A program made the translations under genes and the position numbers. From assembly GCF_050433385.1 (NCBI RefSeq), contig NZ_JBNPXI010000001.1, positions 310,001 to 374,000 on the forward strand: a DNA stretch of 64,000 nt, read 5' to 3'. Of the stretch, positions 36,800 to 45,449 are shown in pieces. The notes under the pieces were generated by a model. The model did no database searches and had not been told where the DNA came from. It saw only the letters and a program-made list of their open reading frames with translations. Position 1 is the first letter of the stretch. Every line of letters begins with the position of its first letter. This stretch comes from Brassicibacter mesophilus. GTDB taxonomy: Bacteria; Bacillota; Clostridia; Tissierellales; Proteiniboraceae.

Positions 36800-36885
36800 A
36801 ATATTCACCTCCAAATATTTTAAAAAATATTCTTAATCTATAATTAAGAATAAAAATATACATGCATAAAAACAATCTCAAACAA

Positions 36886-37016
36886 GTCGCAGCTCGCAGC
36901 TACAGACAACATAGTCTATATCTGCATATAGCTATCATACCTTATAAATGGGTGATGAATGAACATCACCCATTTTTATCTTTGCAGCTGCCAGCTGCGA
37001 ATCGCAGCTAGCAAAG
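36886..37016 (-). repeat. hairpin-rich spacer with GCAGCT repeats between grdB and grdC
   Basis: Three elements: a palindromic cluster with CTTTGC/GCAAAG outer arms and AGCTGCGA/TCGCAGCT inner arms (36980-37016), three bases after the grdB stop; a hairpin AAATGGGTGATG/CATCACCCATTT (36946-36976); and a direct CGCAGCT-CGCAGCT pair (36888-36902). It could act as an mRNA processing or stability element that sets grdB and grdC levels apart. Confidence 0.6.
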
Positions 37017-37018
37017 AA

Positions 37019-38329
37019 TTACTGTTCAAAAACAGTTTGACCGTCTACTTCAGTTTCAAGAGCTTTAAGTGCTTTTTCAACAAGCTTTCTTCTTAAAGCT
37101 TTTTCTTCTGTTTTGTCTAAACTTGGATTTCCAAGTGGGTGTGGTATAGCTATAGTTGGAACTATTCTATTCGCACCTACTGTTAATGATATTGGCACTA
37201 CTGTACACATATGAACAACTGGAATACCAGCTCTTTCAATTTCTTTAACCATTGTTGCACCGCAACGTGTACAAGTACCTCAGGTAGATGTTAGTATAAC
37301 TGCATCTACTCCATCAGCTTTTAACTCTTTTGCAAACTCTGCAGCAAAAGCCTTTGAACTAGCAACAGCTGTACCATTCCCAGTTGTTGTATAGAAGTAT
37401 CTGTGAAGTTCACCAATTCTTCCTTCTTTTTCAAGATCTCTTAAAACATCAACTGGTATAACTCTATCAGCATCATCATTTGCATATGTTGGGTCATATC
37501 CACCATGTGCAGTTTCATGAGTTTCAGATGTTAAATCGTTGAACCCTGCTATATCATATTTTCCATATTTAGAAGCACTTGATGATTCGATATGATCTGG
37601 ATTACCTTTTGGCACAATACCACCAGAAGTAACTATAGCTATTTTAGCTTTAGATAAATCCTTAACTGCTGGGTTAGGATCTACTCTATCAAAATCTGGC
37701 ATAGGGAACTCAGTAACATATTCTTCTCCTTTAAGCTTCTTGATAATCATCTCAACAGCTCTTTCAGAACCTCTCTTATCAGCGAAAAGATTCTTTCTGA
37801 TCCCTCTTGAAATATATCCTGCTTCTTCTGGAGTTCCTATTTCTTCACCCCTAGTTAATTTTAATGCAAGACTAGCCATTGTTTTAACTGCTGGTCTCAT
37901 ACCTGCAGCATTGTTTTTAGTAGAAACAATGTGAACGCTCTTCTTGAACATATCAGCACCAGGATTTTCTATATACATACCTGTTAATACAGGGATTCCT
38001 AATTCATTTTTTACAGCTTCAGTAATTGTTCCGCATGCAACTCCATATCTTCCTGCATTAAATGCTGGGCCTGCTATGAATAAATCTGGGTTGTATTTTT
38101 TAACCATGTCAATTACTTCCGCTTTAGCTTGTTCTAAGTTTTCATTAAAGTAAGAGTCACCACAGATTATAGTAGCAACTATTTCAGCCTCATCACCGAA
38201 ATTCTTGCTAAACTCAAGTCCTGGTCCTACAACGCCTTCTCTTACTTCTGGTTTGTAGTCAGCTTTTTCTTCTCCACCTATACCAGCGAAGAATTGGTTT
38301 ATATAATGAACAACTTTTATTTTACTCAT
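37019..38329 (-). CDS. grdB: glycine reductase protein B, GrdB selenoprotein subunit (in-frame UGA)
   Basis: 436 residues when the TGA at 37280-37282 is read as selenocysteine (Sec350), in the motif TSTUGTCTRCGATMV. Stopping at that codon would leave two separate frames, both clearly parts of GrdB. The N-terminus MSKIKVVHYINQFFAGIGG is typical. GrdB is the glycine-specific selenoprotein; with GrdE it binds glycine and passes a carboxymethyl group to selenoprotein A. It starts 33 bases after grdA. Selenocysteine insertion needs selA-selD genes, not in this window. The glycine rather than sarcosine or betaine role is supported by the operon and riboswitch. Confidence 0.96.
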
Positions 38330-38362
38330 TAGTTTCCCCCCTCTCGTATTTTTGGGTTTTTT

Positions 38363-38842
38363 TTAGTCATTAAATTTACAGAATTCGCTTCTTATTCCGC
38401 TTACTTCACTAATTATATCATCAACATCAAGAACCATTTCCATCATACCGATTTGCTCGTCATATACTTCAGCATCTACTTCGTTTTTGAATTCTGGTTC
38501 TACAACATGGTATACTCTAAGTCCTAACTGGACTCCTGCTAATGGACCTGCAAACGTTGGGTCTCCAGCTGTAACTGTTTCAGCTGCTAATCCTGCAGCT
38601 TCACCTTCAGCAGCGCCTAATAATACAACCATATTTTCAGCGCCGTGCTTTTCAGTTAAATCCTTAACCCTTTGTTGATTTTCTAAGTCCATTGCTCCTG
38701 CAGCAGTTCAGACAAAACACTCAGTTGATGCAAAAACTATTTCTGCACCAGTTGACTTAAGACATTCTTCAACCGCTGGAGCTGGAATACCATCTCTATC
38801 GCCTATCACGATAACTTTTTTACCGTCAAATAGTCCCATCAT
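38363..38842 (-). CDS. grdA: glycine reductase protein A, GrdA selenoprotein (in-frame UGA)
   Basis: 158-159 residues, read through the TGA at 38708-38710 as selenocysteine. Counting from the ATG at 38839 it is Sec44, in the redox motif CFVU followed by TAAGAMDLENQQR. Two adjacent ATGs (38842, 38839) follow AAAGGAAG; the second gives the usual family start. GrdA carries the carboxymethyl-selenoether between protein B and protein C and is reduced by thioredoxin. It is shared by glycine, sarcosine and betaine reductases. A TGCT/AGCA mini-hairpin directly after the UGA may belong to the SECIS element. Confidence 0.96.
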
Positions 38843-38889
38843 TACACTTCCTTTCACATATTTATTCTGTTATATTTCATACTATATTA

Positions 38890-40176
38890 TTAGAATCCTC
38901 TAGCTGTTAGTTTATTGAAGCCCATTTCATTTGTTGCACCAGTTATAGCTTGTAACTCAACAACAATTGAACCGTCTTCTTGTAAACTTCCATCGAATCC
39001 ACCAGCAATAGTATTAACTGGCTCAAGGTATCCTATTACTTTATCTAATTTAGGTAATACGATAACTTCATTTGCATTACCACCTGTAACAACTGCATCT
39101 GCTAACGGATCAGCATCTGCTAATGATTGAGATGCTCCATCTCTTCCAGCATATTCATCTGTTACAATTACAGTTTTTATACCTTTTTGTTCAATTTTCT
39201 TACAGTTCATTATTAAGTCAGTATCAGGGTTACCAAAACCTTCTTGAGATATGATAACTCCATCTACTCCAAGGTATTCCGCTAATTTAGCTGACCAGTT
39301 TGATGATCTCTCTTTATCAGCTAGATAAACGTTCTCATTTGTAATTATTACACCAACAAAATTTAATTCTTTACCATGCTTTTCAAATAAATCATGGATT
39401 ATTGGGTTGTTTAAGTGGTGATATGTTGTATTCTTGTCACAAGAAGATACACAGTTACCACTGATTATTGCTCCATCCATTAATTCAGTTGGGTTAATTA
39501 GTGTAGATATTGTTTGCTTTGCATCAACGCCATATACATAAGTATCATGCATTAAGCCTTGACTTTGAAGCATTAACACATAAGCTACCTTTGGAAGATT
39601 TGGATACTTCTCAACGCTTTTTAATAATGGTAAAGACTCATAAGTTTTTACTTCGTCTGGTGTTACATTTTTTGCTGCGTTTCCTAAATAAGTTGCAGCT
39701 TTAAGTCCTGCCATTCTCAATGCTTTCTCATGCTCATGTTGTTTTAATCCATCTTTTGGTTGACAAACTAAAACCACATTGTTAGTTTTTGAAAATGGTG
39801 TGTAATCTGCTCCTGTTCCAGTCATATCAATGATACCTTCTTGGAACGCAACTACTTTACCTGTTGTTACAACTGCAGCGCCTTTTAGTACGTGAGTTCT
39901 ACCCGTACCAACTGTTTCAACCTTTGATAGTACTCCTGGGAAAATCCCTCCAGGTCCTTCTACCTTAACTCTTGGCTCGATTACATCCTTAACTGGAGTA
40001 ATCCTTACGCTCTCACCTGGTCTTGCTAACTCTACATCGACACTCTTTATGTTTTCGTCGTCACTTACTTGTGCAATAAGTTCTTCTTTATTAACATATA
40101 AAGTGCCATTTTCTACTTTTGTCTCACTACCAAATTGTACATCTTTGATAAAAACATTACCTAATTCTAGGCGCAT
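38890..40176 (-). CDS. grdE: glycine reductase protein B, GrdE proprotein
   Basis: 428 residues from the ATG at 40176 after GAGGAGGTG. An internal Asn241-Cys242 in ISGNCVSSCDK is the self-cleavage site of the family, which yields two subunits, the second with an N-terminal carbonyl group thought to bind the amino group of glycine. Other motifs: GGIFPGVLSKVETVGTGRTHVL near 77 and EYAGRDGASQSL near 340. It works with GrdB as substrate-specific protein B. It lies between trxA and grdA, 47 bases from grdA. Confidence 0.95.
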   Translation of the reverse strand: MRLELGNVFIKDVQFGSETKVENGTLYVNKEELIAQVSDDENIKSVDVELARPGESVRITPVKDVIEPRVKVEGPGGIFPGVLSKVETVGTGRTHVLKGAAVVTTGKVVAFQEGIIDMTGTGADYTPFSKTNNVVLVCQPKDGLKQHEHEKALRMAGLKAATYLGNAAKNVTPDEVKTYESLPLLKSVEKYPNLPKVAYVLMLQSQGLMHDTYVYGVDAKQTISTLINPTELMDGAIISGNCVSSCDKNTTYHHLNNPIIHDLFEKHGKELNFVGVIITNENVYLADKERSSNWSAKLAEYLGVDGVIISQEGFGNPDTDLIMNCKKIEQKGIKTVIVTDEYAGRDGASQSLADADPLADAVVTGGNANEVIVLPKLDKVIGYLEPVNTIAGGFDGSLQEDGSIVVELQAITGATNEMGFNKLTARGF

Positions 40177-40290
40177 AGAGTTCACCTCCTCTTAATATTC
40201 CACTTATGTTTTTCAAAACATATATTTATTGTAACCCTAGATAATAGAATTTATAATCTCTATTATCTAGGTGAGTTACCAATTCAAATA

Positions 40291-40608
40291 CTAAATGTAT
40301 TTTTGAATCATTGCTTCAATATTTGCTGGTGTAGCATCATCTTTAACTAATTCTTCTACTTTTGCACCATCTTTGTATATAGCTATTACAGGTAATCCTA
40401 ATATTTTTTGTGATATAGCTAATCTTCTAGCTTTTCCTGTATCCAGCTTAGTAAATTTCATTTTGTCACCATATTTTTCTGAAAGCTCAGCAACATGTGG
40501 CATTAAAGCTTTACATGGCTCACAGCCTTCACTCCAAAAATCAACCAATACATAACCTTCTGCCTTTAAAACTTCTTGTTCAAAAGTATCTTTATCAACT
40601 GCTAACAT
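40291..40608 (-). CDS. trxA: thioredoxin of the glycine reductase operon
   Basis: 105 residues, standard thioredoxin length. The active site reads C29-E-P-C32 within FWSEGCEPCK, instead of the common WCGPC; Cys-x-Pro-Cys variants of this kind are known from thioredoxins of glycine reductase clusters. The cis-Pro is in GLPVIAIYK. It re-reduces selenoprotein A during glycine reduction and is itself reduced by the neighbouring TrxB. The ATG follows GGAGGGATTTCG. Confidence 0.95.
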   Translation of the reverse strand: MLAVDKDTFEQEVLKAEGYVLVDFWSEGCEPCKALMPHVAELSEKYGDKMKFTKLDTGKARRLAISQKILGLPVIAIYKDGAKVEELVKDDATPANIEAMIQKYI

Positions 40609-40676
40609 CGAAATCCCTCCAGAATATTATTTTTTTATTTTAAACTTAAATTAATTAAAATTAACTTATCTTACTA

Positions 40677-41621
40677 TTATTCATGAAATGCATTTTCAAT
40701 ATATTTTTCAGCTTGAACAGCTGCTATTGCACCATCAGCAGTAGCTGTTACAACTTGTCTCAAAGATTTTACCCTACAGTCTCCTGCTGCAAAAACTCCA
40801 GGTATATTTGTCTTCATATTGTCATCAGTTATAACATAACCATTTTCCATATCTATAACACCATTGAATAAATCTGTCACAGGCTTATATCCAACAAAGA
40901 CAAAGATTCCAAAAGTACCATCGTTCTCATCTGCAACAATCTCAGTTTCTTCACCAGTTTTACGATTTTTTAAGATCATTGATTCAACTACACCATCACC
41001 TTTGATTTCTTTAACTTCAGAATCCCAGATGAAGCTCATTTTCTCATTCTTGAAAGCTTTTTCCTGGATTGATTTAGCTGCTCTTAATTCATCTCTTCTA
41101 TGTACTATAGTAACTTTTCTTGCGAATTTAGTTAAGTACATAGCTTCTTCAACTGCTGAGTCTCCACCACCTATTACATATACTTCGAAGTCTGTAAAGA
41201 AGTCAGCATCACAAGTTGCACAGTAAGATACGCCTTTTCCTGTAAGTTCTTTCTCACCTGGACATCCTATTGGTCTTGGTTTTGCACCAGTAGCTATGAT
41301 AACACTTTTTGCTTTATATTCGCCTTTTGCGCCTTTTAAAACTTTAACTTTGTCATTTAATTGTATTTCTTTTATTTCATCAAGAACTCTTTCTGCACCA
41401 AATTCTTCAGCTTGTTCAACCATTCTAGCTATTAATGATGGTCCAGTTGCATGCTCTACTGAACCTGGATAATTTGCAACTTCTTCTGTAGTAACAATCT
41501 GTCCGCCTGCTTTTTCTTTTTCAAGAATTAACGTTTTCATTTTTGCCCTTGCTGCATATAAACCTGCTGCTAAACCTGCTGGGCCTGAACCAATTATTAC
41601 AACGTCATAGATATTTTCCAT
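40677..41621 (-). CDS. trxB: thioredoxin reductase (NADPH)
   Basis: 314 residues from the ATG at 41621 after AAGGAG. FAD-binding GSGPAGLAAGLYAARA at the N-terminus, redox-active Cys pair in YCATCDADFF near 135, NAD(P)-binding GGGDSAVEEA with HRRDELRA near 155-185, and the FAD end FAAGDCRVKSLRQVVTATADGA. It passes electrons from NADPH to the adjacent thioredoxin. The 68-base gap to trxA and 123-base gap from grdX fit one operon. Confidence 0.96.
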   Translation of the reverse strand: MENIYDVVIIGSGPAGLAAGLYAARAKMKTLILEKEKAGGQIVTTEEVANYPGSVEHATGPSLIARMVEQAEEFGAERVLDEIKEIQLNDKVKVLKGAKGEYKAKSVIIATGAKPRPIGCPGEKELTGKGVSYCATCDADFFTDFEVYVIGGGDSAVEEAMYLTKFARKVTIVHRRDELRAAKSIQEKAFKNEKMSFIWDSEVKEIKGDGVVESMILKNRKTGEETEIVADENDGTFGIFVFVGYKPVTDLFNGVIDMENGYVITDDNMKTNIPGVFAAGDCRVKSLRQVVTATADGAIAAVQAEKYIENAFHE

Positions 41622-41743
41622 TTTCACCACTCCTTAGCATTTTTTAGTTGTATTATACCCATATAATCGAGTATTTAACAAGTATATGTTATTTTTAAAA
41701 ATATATATCAATCTAAATTTAACCAGTAGATAGTGTTTTTATA

Positions 41744-42121
41744 CTATATGTCTCTACTTAAAGTGTTTTGAATTAGTGAATAATCAACAGCTTGAAAATC
41801 ATCTAAAGCTTTTTGATTCCAGTTTGGAGTTTTCATATCTTTAATGAATTTATTAGCTGTCTGTATACTGCTTTCAATTATCATAACTGAATCAACATCT
41901 AAACTACCTTTATCTTTTGATACGATTATTGTCTTATATGGAGTTTCATTAGGTTTTAAACTGCTTGATAGAGGATGTGATAATAATTTATGTCCAACAT
42001 GTATCCTATCTCTTACAATTTCAAGAATTTTCAAGTAACCCACTTCATGAAATTCCACTTGATATTCAGCTGAGTAATTTTTAAAGACTAAAGGATTATT
42101 TGTAATCAAAATCTTAGACAA
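41744..42121 (-). CDS. grdX: GrdX family protein
   Basis: About 125 residues, start probably TTG at 42121, eight bases after AAGGAG; a GTG nine bases earlier overlaps the site. ITNNPLVFKNY at the start and GHKLLSHPLSSSLKPNETPYKTIIVSK in the middle match GrdX, a small cytoplasmic protein found at the head of glycine reductase operons. Its role is not established; a regulatory or assembly function is often assumed. It is the first gene after the tandem glycine riboswitch. Confidence 0.9.
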   Translation of the reverse strand: MSKILITNNPLVFKNYSAEYQVEFHEVGYLKILEIVRDRIHVGHKLLSHPLSSSLKPNETPYKTIIVSKDKGSLDVDSVMIIESSIQTANKFIKDMKTPNWNQKALDDFQAVDYSLIQNTLSRDI

Positions 42122-42162
42122 ATACTTCACTCCTTATTTTAATGAAAACGTATTTTTAAACA

Positions 42163-42212
42163 CAAAAAAACAGAATAGAGATGACATTATTATGTGCCTC
42201 TCTACTCTGTTC
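42163..42212 (-). terminator. intrinsic terminator of the glycine riboswitch
   Basis: AACAGAGTAGAGA pairs with TCTCTATTCTGTT (one G-U) and runs into UUUUUUU before grdX. Its first arm overlaps the end of the second aptamer, so glycine binding probably competes with the terminator. Confidence 0.85.
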
Positions 42213-42382
42213 TAAACCTGAGAGATTCTTCTTTTTCAAGAGTTGCTCCTTCGGTGCTTTTGGCTTTCCAGAGTACTGTCAAAACACGGTCCTTTTGCCT
42301 GAGAGTTTCACTATATGTGGCAAGCATATAATTTACTCCTTCGGCGCCAAATTAAATTGGTCTCTTCCGCATCTTTCACCCA
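42203..42382 (-). promoter_or_regulatory. tandem glycine riboswitch
   Basis: Two aptamers are visible on the minus strand. The first has GGAAGAGACC, GGCGCCGAAGGAG and CTCTCAGGCAAAAGGACCG; the second has CTCTGGAAAGCC, GGCACCGAAGGAG and CTCTCAGGTTTAGAACAGAG. The two are joined by the usual short linker. Because the downstream genes use glycine as electron acceptor, glycine should switch the operon on by preventing the terminator. Confidence 0.95.
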
Positions 42383-42436
42383 GCTATATTCATATTATGT
42401 TTTGTTAAATAAAAATCAAAGTTGTTTCTTACCCAT

Positions 42437-42465
42437 ATTATAATATATTATTTTTCTATATACAA
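42437..42465 (-). promoter_or_regulatory. promoter of the grd operon
   Basis: TTGTAT (42460-42465), a 17-base spacer and TATAAT (42437-42442) on the minus strand, about 55 bases before the first aptamer. Confidence 0.7.
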
Positions 42466-42559
42466 TAGCTAATTTATTTTTTTTATCTATATTTCGATAA
42501 TTTTTTTATTAGCATTTGTTAATTATACATATTGACATGAATAAACTCATTTTTTTGTA

Positions 42560-44164
42560 CTATTCTATAGCGTCTAAAATATATAATGCAATATTAGATG
42601 AATGGTCTGCAACTCTCTCTAAGTTGCTTATGACATCTAAAAATACAATACCTGAACTTGGTTGACAAGTCTGTGAATTTAGCCTTTCAATGTGATGTGC
42701 TCTGTATTGTTTTTCCATTATGTCTATTTCGTCTTCAGAACCAATAACTTTTCTTGCTATATTTGGATCAGCCGTTTTAAAAGCAAGCAAAGCATTCTTG
42801 TATATGTTTTCTACTTTATCAAACATGATTTTTAACTCATCTAATGCTGTATCAGTAAACCAAAGCTTGTTATCGATCCTATATTGAGCGAGTTCAGCAA
42901 TATTGTCAGCGTGGTCACCGACACGCTCAATATCATTAATAGCATGAAACAATGTTGTAACAGTTGCATGCTGTTCATTAGTAAGAGGTGCATTTGAGAG
43001 CTGTATCAAATATTGAGTAATTTCTTTTTCTATCTCATTAATTCTTTTCTCTTCTTCGAAAACTTTCTTAGTTAGTTTCTCATCTTTAAAATAAAAGGAA
43101 TCTATTGAATTTTTAAAGTTGTTTTGTACCATTTTTCCCATTCGTAATACTTCTTTTGATGCTTGACCTACTGCGATAGATGGTGTTTCAATGATTCTTG
43201 TATCAAGATACTTAAGTCCTTGCACGTCTTCATCGTCATCACCTTTTATAAGCTTATTAGCTGCAATAACAAGAAAACCTGCAAATGGGAACTGAATAAA
43301 AACATTTGTTAAATTAAAGAAGGTATGAGCGTTTGCAATTTGTCTTTGTATGTCATTTGGAGAAAGATACCTTACTAATTCTTGTATTGGATATTTTAGA
43401 ACTACCATAAAAAGTATTGTACCAACTAGATTGAATAAGAAATGCATAAGTGCTGCTTTTTTGGCTGTCTTGCTAGCTCCAATACTTGACAATAATGCAG
43501 TTGTTGTTGTTCCTATATTGTCACCAAACAGAATCGGAAAAGCCATATCAATAGTTATAAATCCTTGACTTGCCAATGCTAGTAACAATCCTATGGAAGC
43601 ACTACTACTTTGAACTATAGTTGTCAAACCAAATCCTACTAAAATTCCTAAAAATGGATTGTTAAGACTCTTAAGTATGTCTGAAAATGTCTGGGATTTA
43701 CTAAGAGGTTTTAAATGATTTGACATAAAATCCATACCAATAAATAATATACCAAATCCTATCATTATTTCTGCTATTTCCTTATATTTCTTTTTAGATG
43801 AAAATAACCAAATAGCTACTCCAATAGCTACAACTACAGGAGCAATATCTGTCAGTTTAAAAGCAATAAGCTGTGCTGTAATAGTTGTACCAAGATTGGC
43901 TCCCATTATTACTCCTACAGCTTGACTCAAATTCATTAAACCTGCATTAACAAAACCAATAACCATAACCGTAGTAGCACTACTACTCTGAACAACCATA
44001 GTAACTATAGTACCTACAATAACTCCCATGAATCTGTTGTTCGTTAGGACCTCAATAAGCTTCTTTAGCTTTTCACCAGCTGCTTTTTGAAGGCCTGTCC
44101 CCATTAGATTCATCCCATACAAGAAAAGTCCCAGTCCACCAAGAACACCAAAAGCTACTTGCAT
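42560..44164 (-). CDS. Na/Pi cotransporter family protein with C-terminal PhoU-like domain
   Basis: 534 residues from the ATG at 44164 after AGGAGG; a longer reading from 44242 starts without a site. About eight membrane helices hold two inverted repeats, each with the QSSSA motif (VQSSSATTVMVIGF near 60 and VQSSSASIGLLLALAS near 185) that forms the phosphate/Na+ site in NptA/type II cotransporters. The C-terminal 190 residues are PhoU-like helical, with ERVGDHADNIAEL and ERVADHSSNIA. It probably takes up or balances phosphate. It has no close partner gene. Confidence 0.9.
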   Translation of the reverse strand: MQVAFGVLGGLGLFLYGMNLMGTGLQKAAGEKLKKLIEVLTNNRFMGVIVGTIVTMVVQSSSATTVMVIGFVNAGLMNLSQAVGVIMGANLGTTITAQLIAFKLTDIAPVVVAIGVAIWLFSSKKKYKEIAEIMIGFGILFIGMDFMSNHLKPLSKSQTFSDILKSLNNPFLGILVGFGLTTIVQSSSASIGLLLALASQGFITIDMAFPILFGDNIGTTTTALLSSIGASKTAKKAALMHFLFNLVGTILFMVVLKYPIQELVRYLSPNDIQRQIANAHTFFNLTNVFIQFPFAGFLVIAANKLIKGDDDEDVQGLKYLDTRIIETPSIAVGQASKEVLRMGKMVQNNFKNSIDSFYFKDEKLTKKVFEEEKRINEIEKEITQYLIQLSNAPLTNEQHATVTTLFHAINDIERVGDHADNIAELAQYRIDNKLWFTDTALDELKIMFDKVENIYKNALLAFKTADPNIARKVIGSEDEIDIMEKQYRAHHIERLNSQTCQPSSGIVFLDVISNLERVADHSSNIALYILDAIE

Positions 44165-44333
44165 ATTATTTATTCCTCCTAAAAAGTTATTTAGATTATC
44201 AATGAAAACACCATATAAATAATAATACATATTAGGACACATTTTGTTAAATCCATGTTAAATTTGTTAACATATAAATAAAATTGTAAAATCTATATTA
44301 AATATGCCAGTAAAAACAAGCAGTTAACTATAT

Positions 44334-44804
44334 TTATTTCAAGTTAGGATAATTAATTTGTCTTAGAGCCTCATATAAAATAATAGCTACTGAATTTGAG
44401 AGATTTAAGGATCTAGCTCTTTCATTGTCAATCATAGGTACTCTCATTGTTTGCTCTTTATATTTGGCAAGTAGGTCCTTAGGCAATCCCGCTGTTTCTT
44501 TACCAAACACCAAAAAACAACCATCCTCAAACTTATGCTCTGAGTGATTTTTACTTCCCTTTGTGGTTGCAAAATAAAATTTGCTATCATCGTTTTTCTC
44601 AAGAAGTTCATAAATACTATCATAGTAATAAACCTCAAGAAGATCCCAATAGTCTAGTCCCGCTCTTTTTAAATGCTTATCATCTAGTGAAAAACCAAGT
44701 GGCTTTACTAAATGAAGTGATGCTCCAGTAGCAGCACAACTTCTTGCAATATTGCCAGTGTTTTGTGGGATTTCTGGTTCTACCAGCACAATATTTAAAG
44801 ACAT
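44334..44804 (-). CDS. trmL: tRNA (cytidine/uridine-34-2'-O)-methyltransferase
   Basis: 156 residues from the ATG at 44804, seven bases after GGGGG; an ATG six bases upstream is too close to the site. SPOUT/SpoU motifs are all present: EPEIPQNTGNIARSCAATG at the start, FGKETAGLPKDLL near 105, and MxxNERARSLNLSNSVAIILYE near 130. It methylates the wobble ribose of certain Leu tRNAs, by family. It follows the CheX-like gene by about 100 bases in the same direction. Confidence 0.95.
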   Translation of the reverse strand: MSLNIVLVEPEIPQNTGNIARSCAATGASLHLVKPLGFSLDDKHLKRAGLDYWDLLEVYYYDSIYELLEKNDDSKFYFATTKGSKNHSEHKFEDGCFLVFGKETAGLPKDLLAKYKEQTMRVPMIDNERARSLNLSNSVAIILYEALRQINYPNLK

Positions 44805-44903
44805 TTTCATTCCCCCTATTTTCCAATATTATTAATACAATTTACATTTTTCGTTAAGGCCAACGTTAATGATTTTACTAATCTTTCTTAATAAAGTCAA
44901 TTA

Positions 44904-45389
44904 TTAATCATCAACATACTTATCTTTACTATTTGATAATTGTAAATAAACTAGCATTTTACCGTGTTGCGCTTCAAATGGAATACAGATTATTTCCTGG
45001 TCAATACTTGAATACTCTATGTTCTCTCCATTAATGATACACATGGATACAATATTAACCGATACCCCGCTATCAAATAAACTAATACATGAATTGCCTA
45101 TTATAAGTTTGCATAGCTCAAAGACAGACTTTTTTACCTGTTCATCTAATGTTACAACCATATTACCCAACATCTTAGAAGAAAAATACATGGCAAGATT
45201 CTGAGTAAATCCAACTATTATTTGACCCGATAGTATACCTGTTACTCCAATTACAACATTAATACAACTCCCTAGAATCAAGTTGTTTGTTACATAAGGC
45301 TTCATCTCACTCATATGTATATTTACTAATTGCCTAATCGTTTCTTTTGTGTTTTTTATAAGCGAATTTGTTAATTGTAAGGTAGTAAT
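44904..45389 (-). CDS. CheX-like protein, probable AUU start
   Basis: 161 residues if started at the ATT at 45389, which lies six bases after GGAGGG; the first ATG is at 45314 and has no ribosome site. The 25 residues gained (TTLQLTNSLIKNTKETI...) match the N-terminal helix expected in CheX/CheC-type proteins, so the ATG start would cut into the domain. Then VVIGVTGILSGQIIVGF, SKMLGNMV and ELCKLIIGNS form the CheX core, with the E-x3-I-x-GN pattern. CheX dephosphorylates CheY-P; here the usual catalytic Asn is kept in GNS. No other chemotaxis genes are near. The AUU start is inference. Confidence 0.7.
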   Translation of the reverse strand: MTTLQLTNSLIKNTKETIRQLVNIHMSEMKPYVTNNLILGSCINVVIGVTGILSGQIIVGFTQNLAMYFSSKMLGNMVVTLDEQVKKSVFELCKLIIGNSCISLFDSGVSVNIVSMCIINGENIEYSSIDQEIICIPFEAQHGKMLVYLQLSNSKDKYVDD

Positions 45390-45449
45390 ATTTATCCCTC
45401 CAGTTAAATTATAACATTAAGCTATAGCATAGTATAACTTAATGTCATT

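Noticed and set aside
37280..37282. Apparent stop codon separating two grdB genes
   Set aside because: The two frames are the same frame, the context TSTUGTCTRCG is that of the GrdB selenocysteine, and the position is Sec350.
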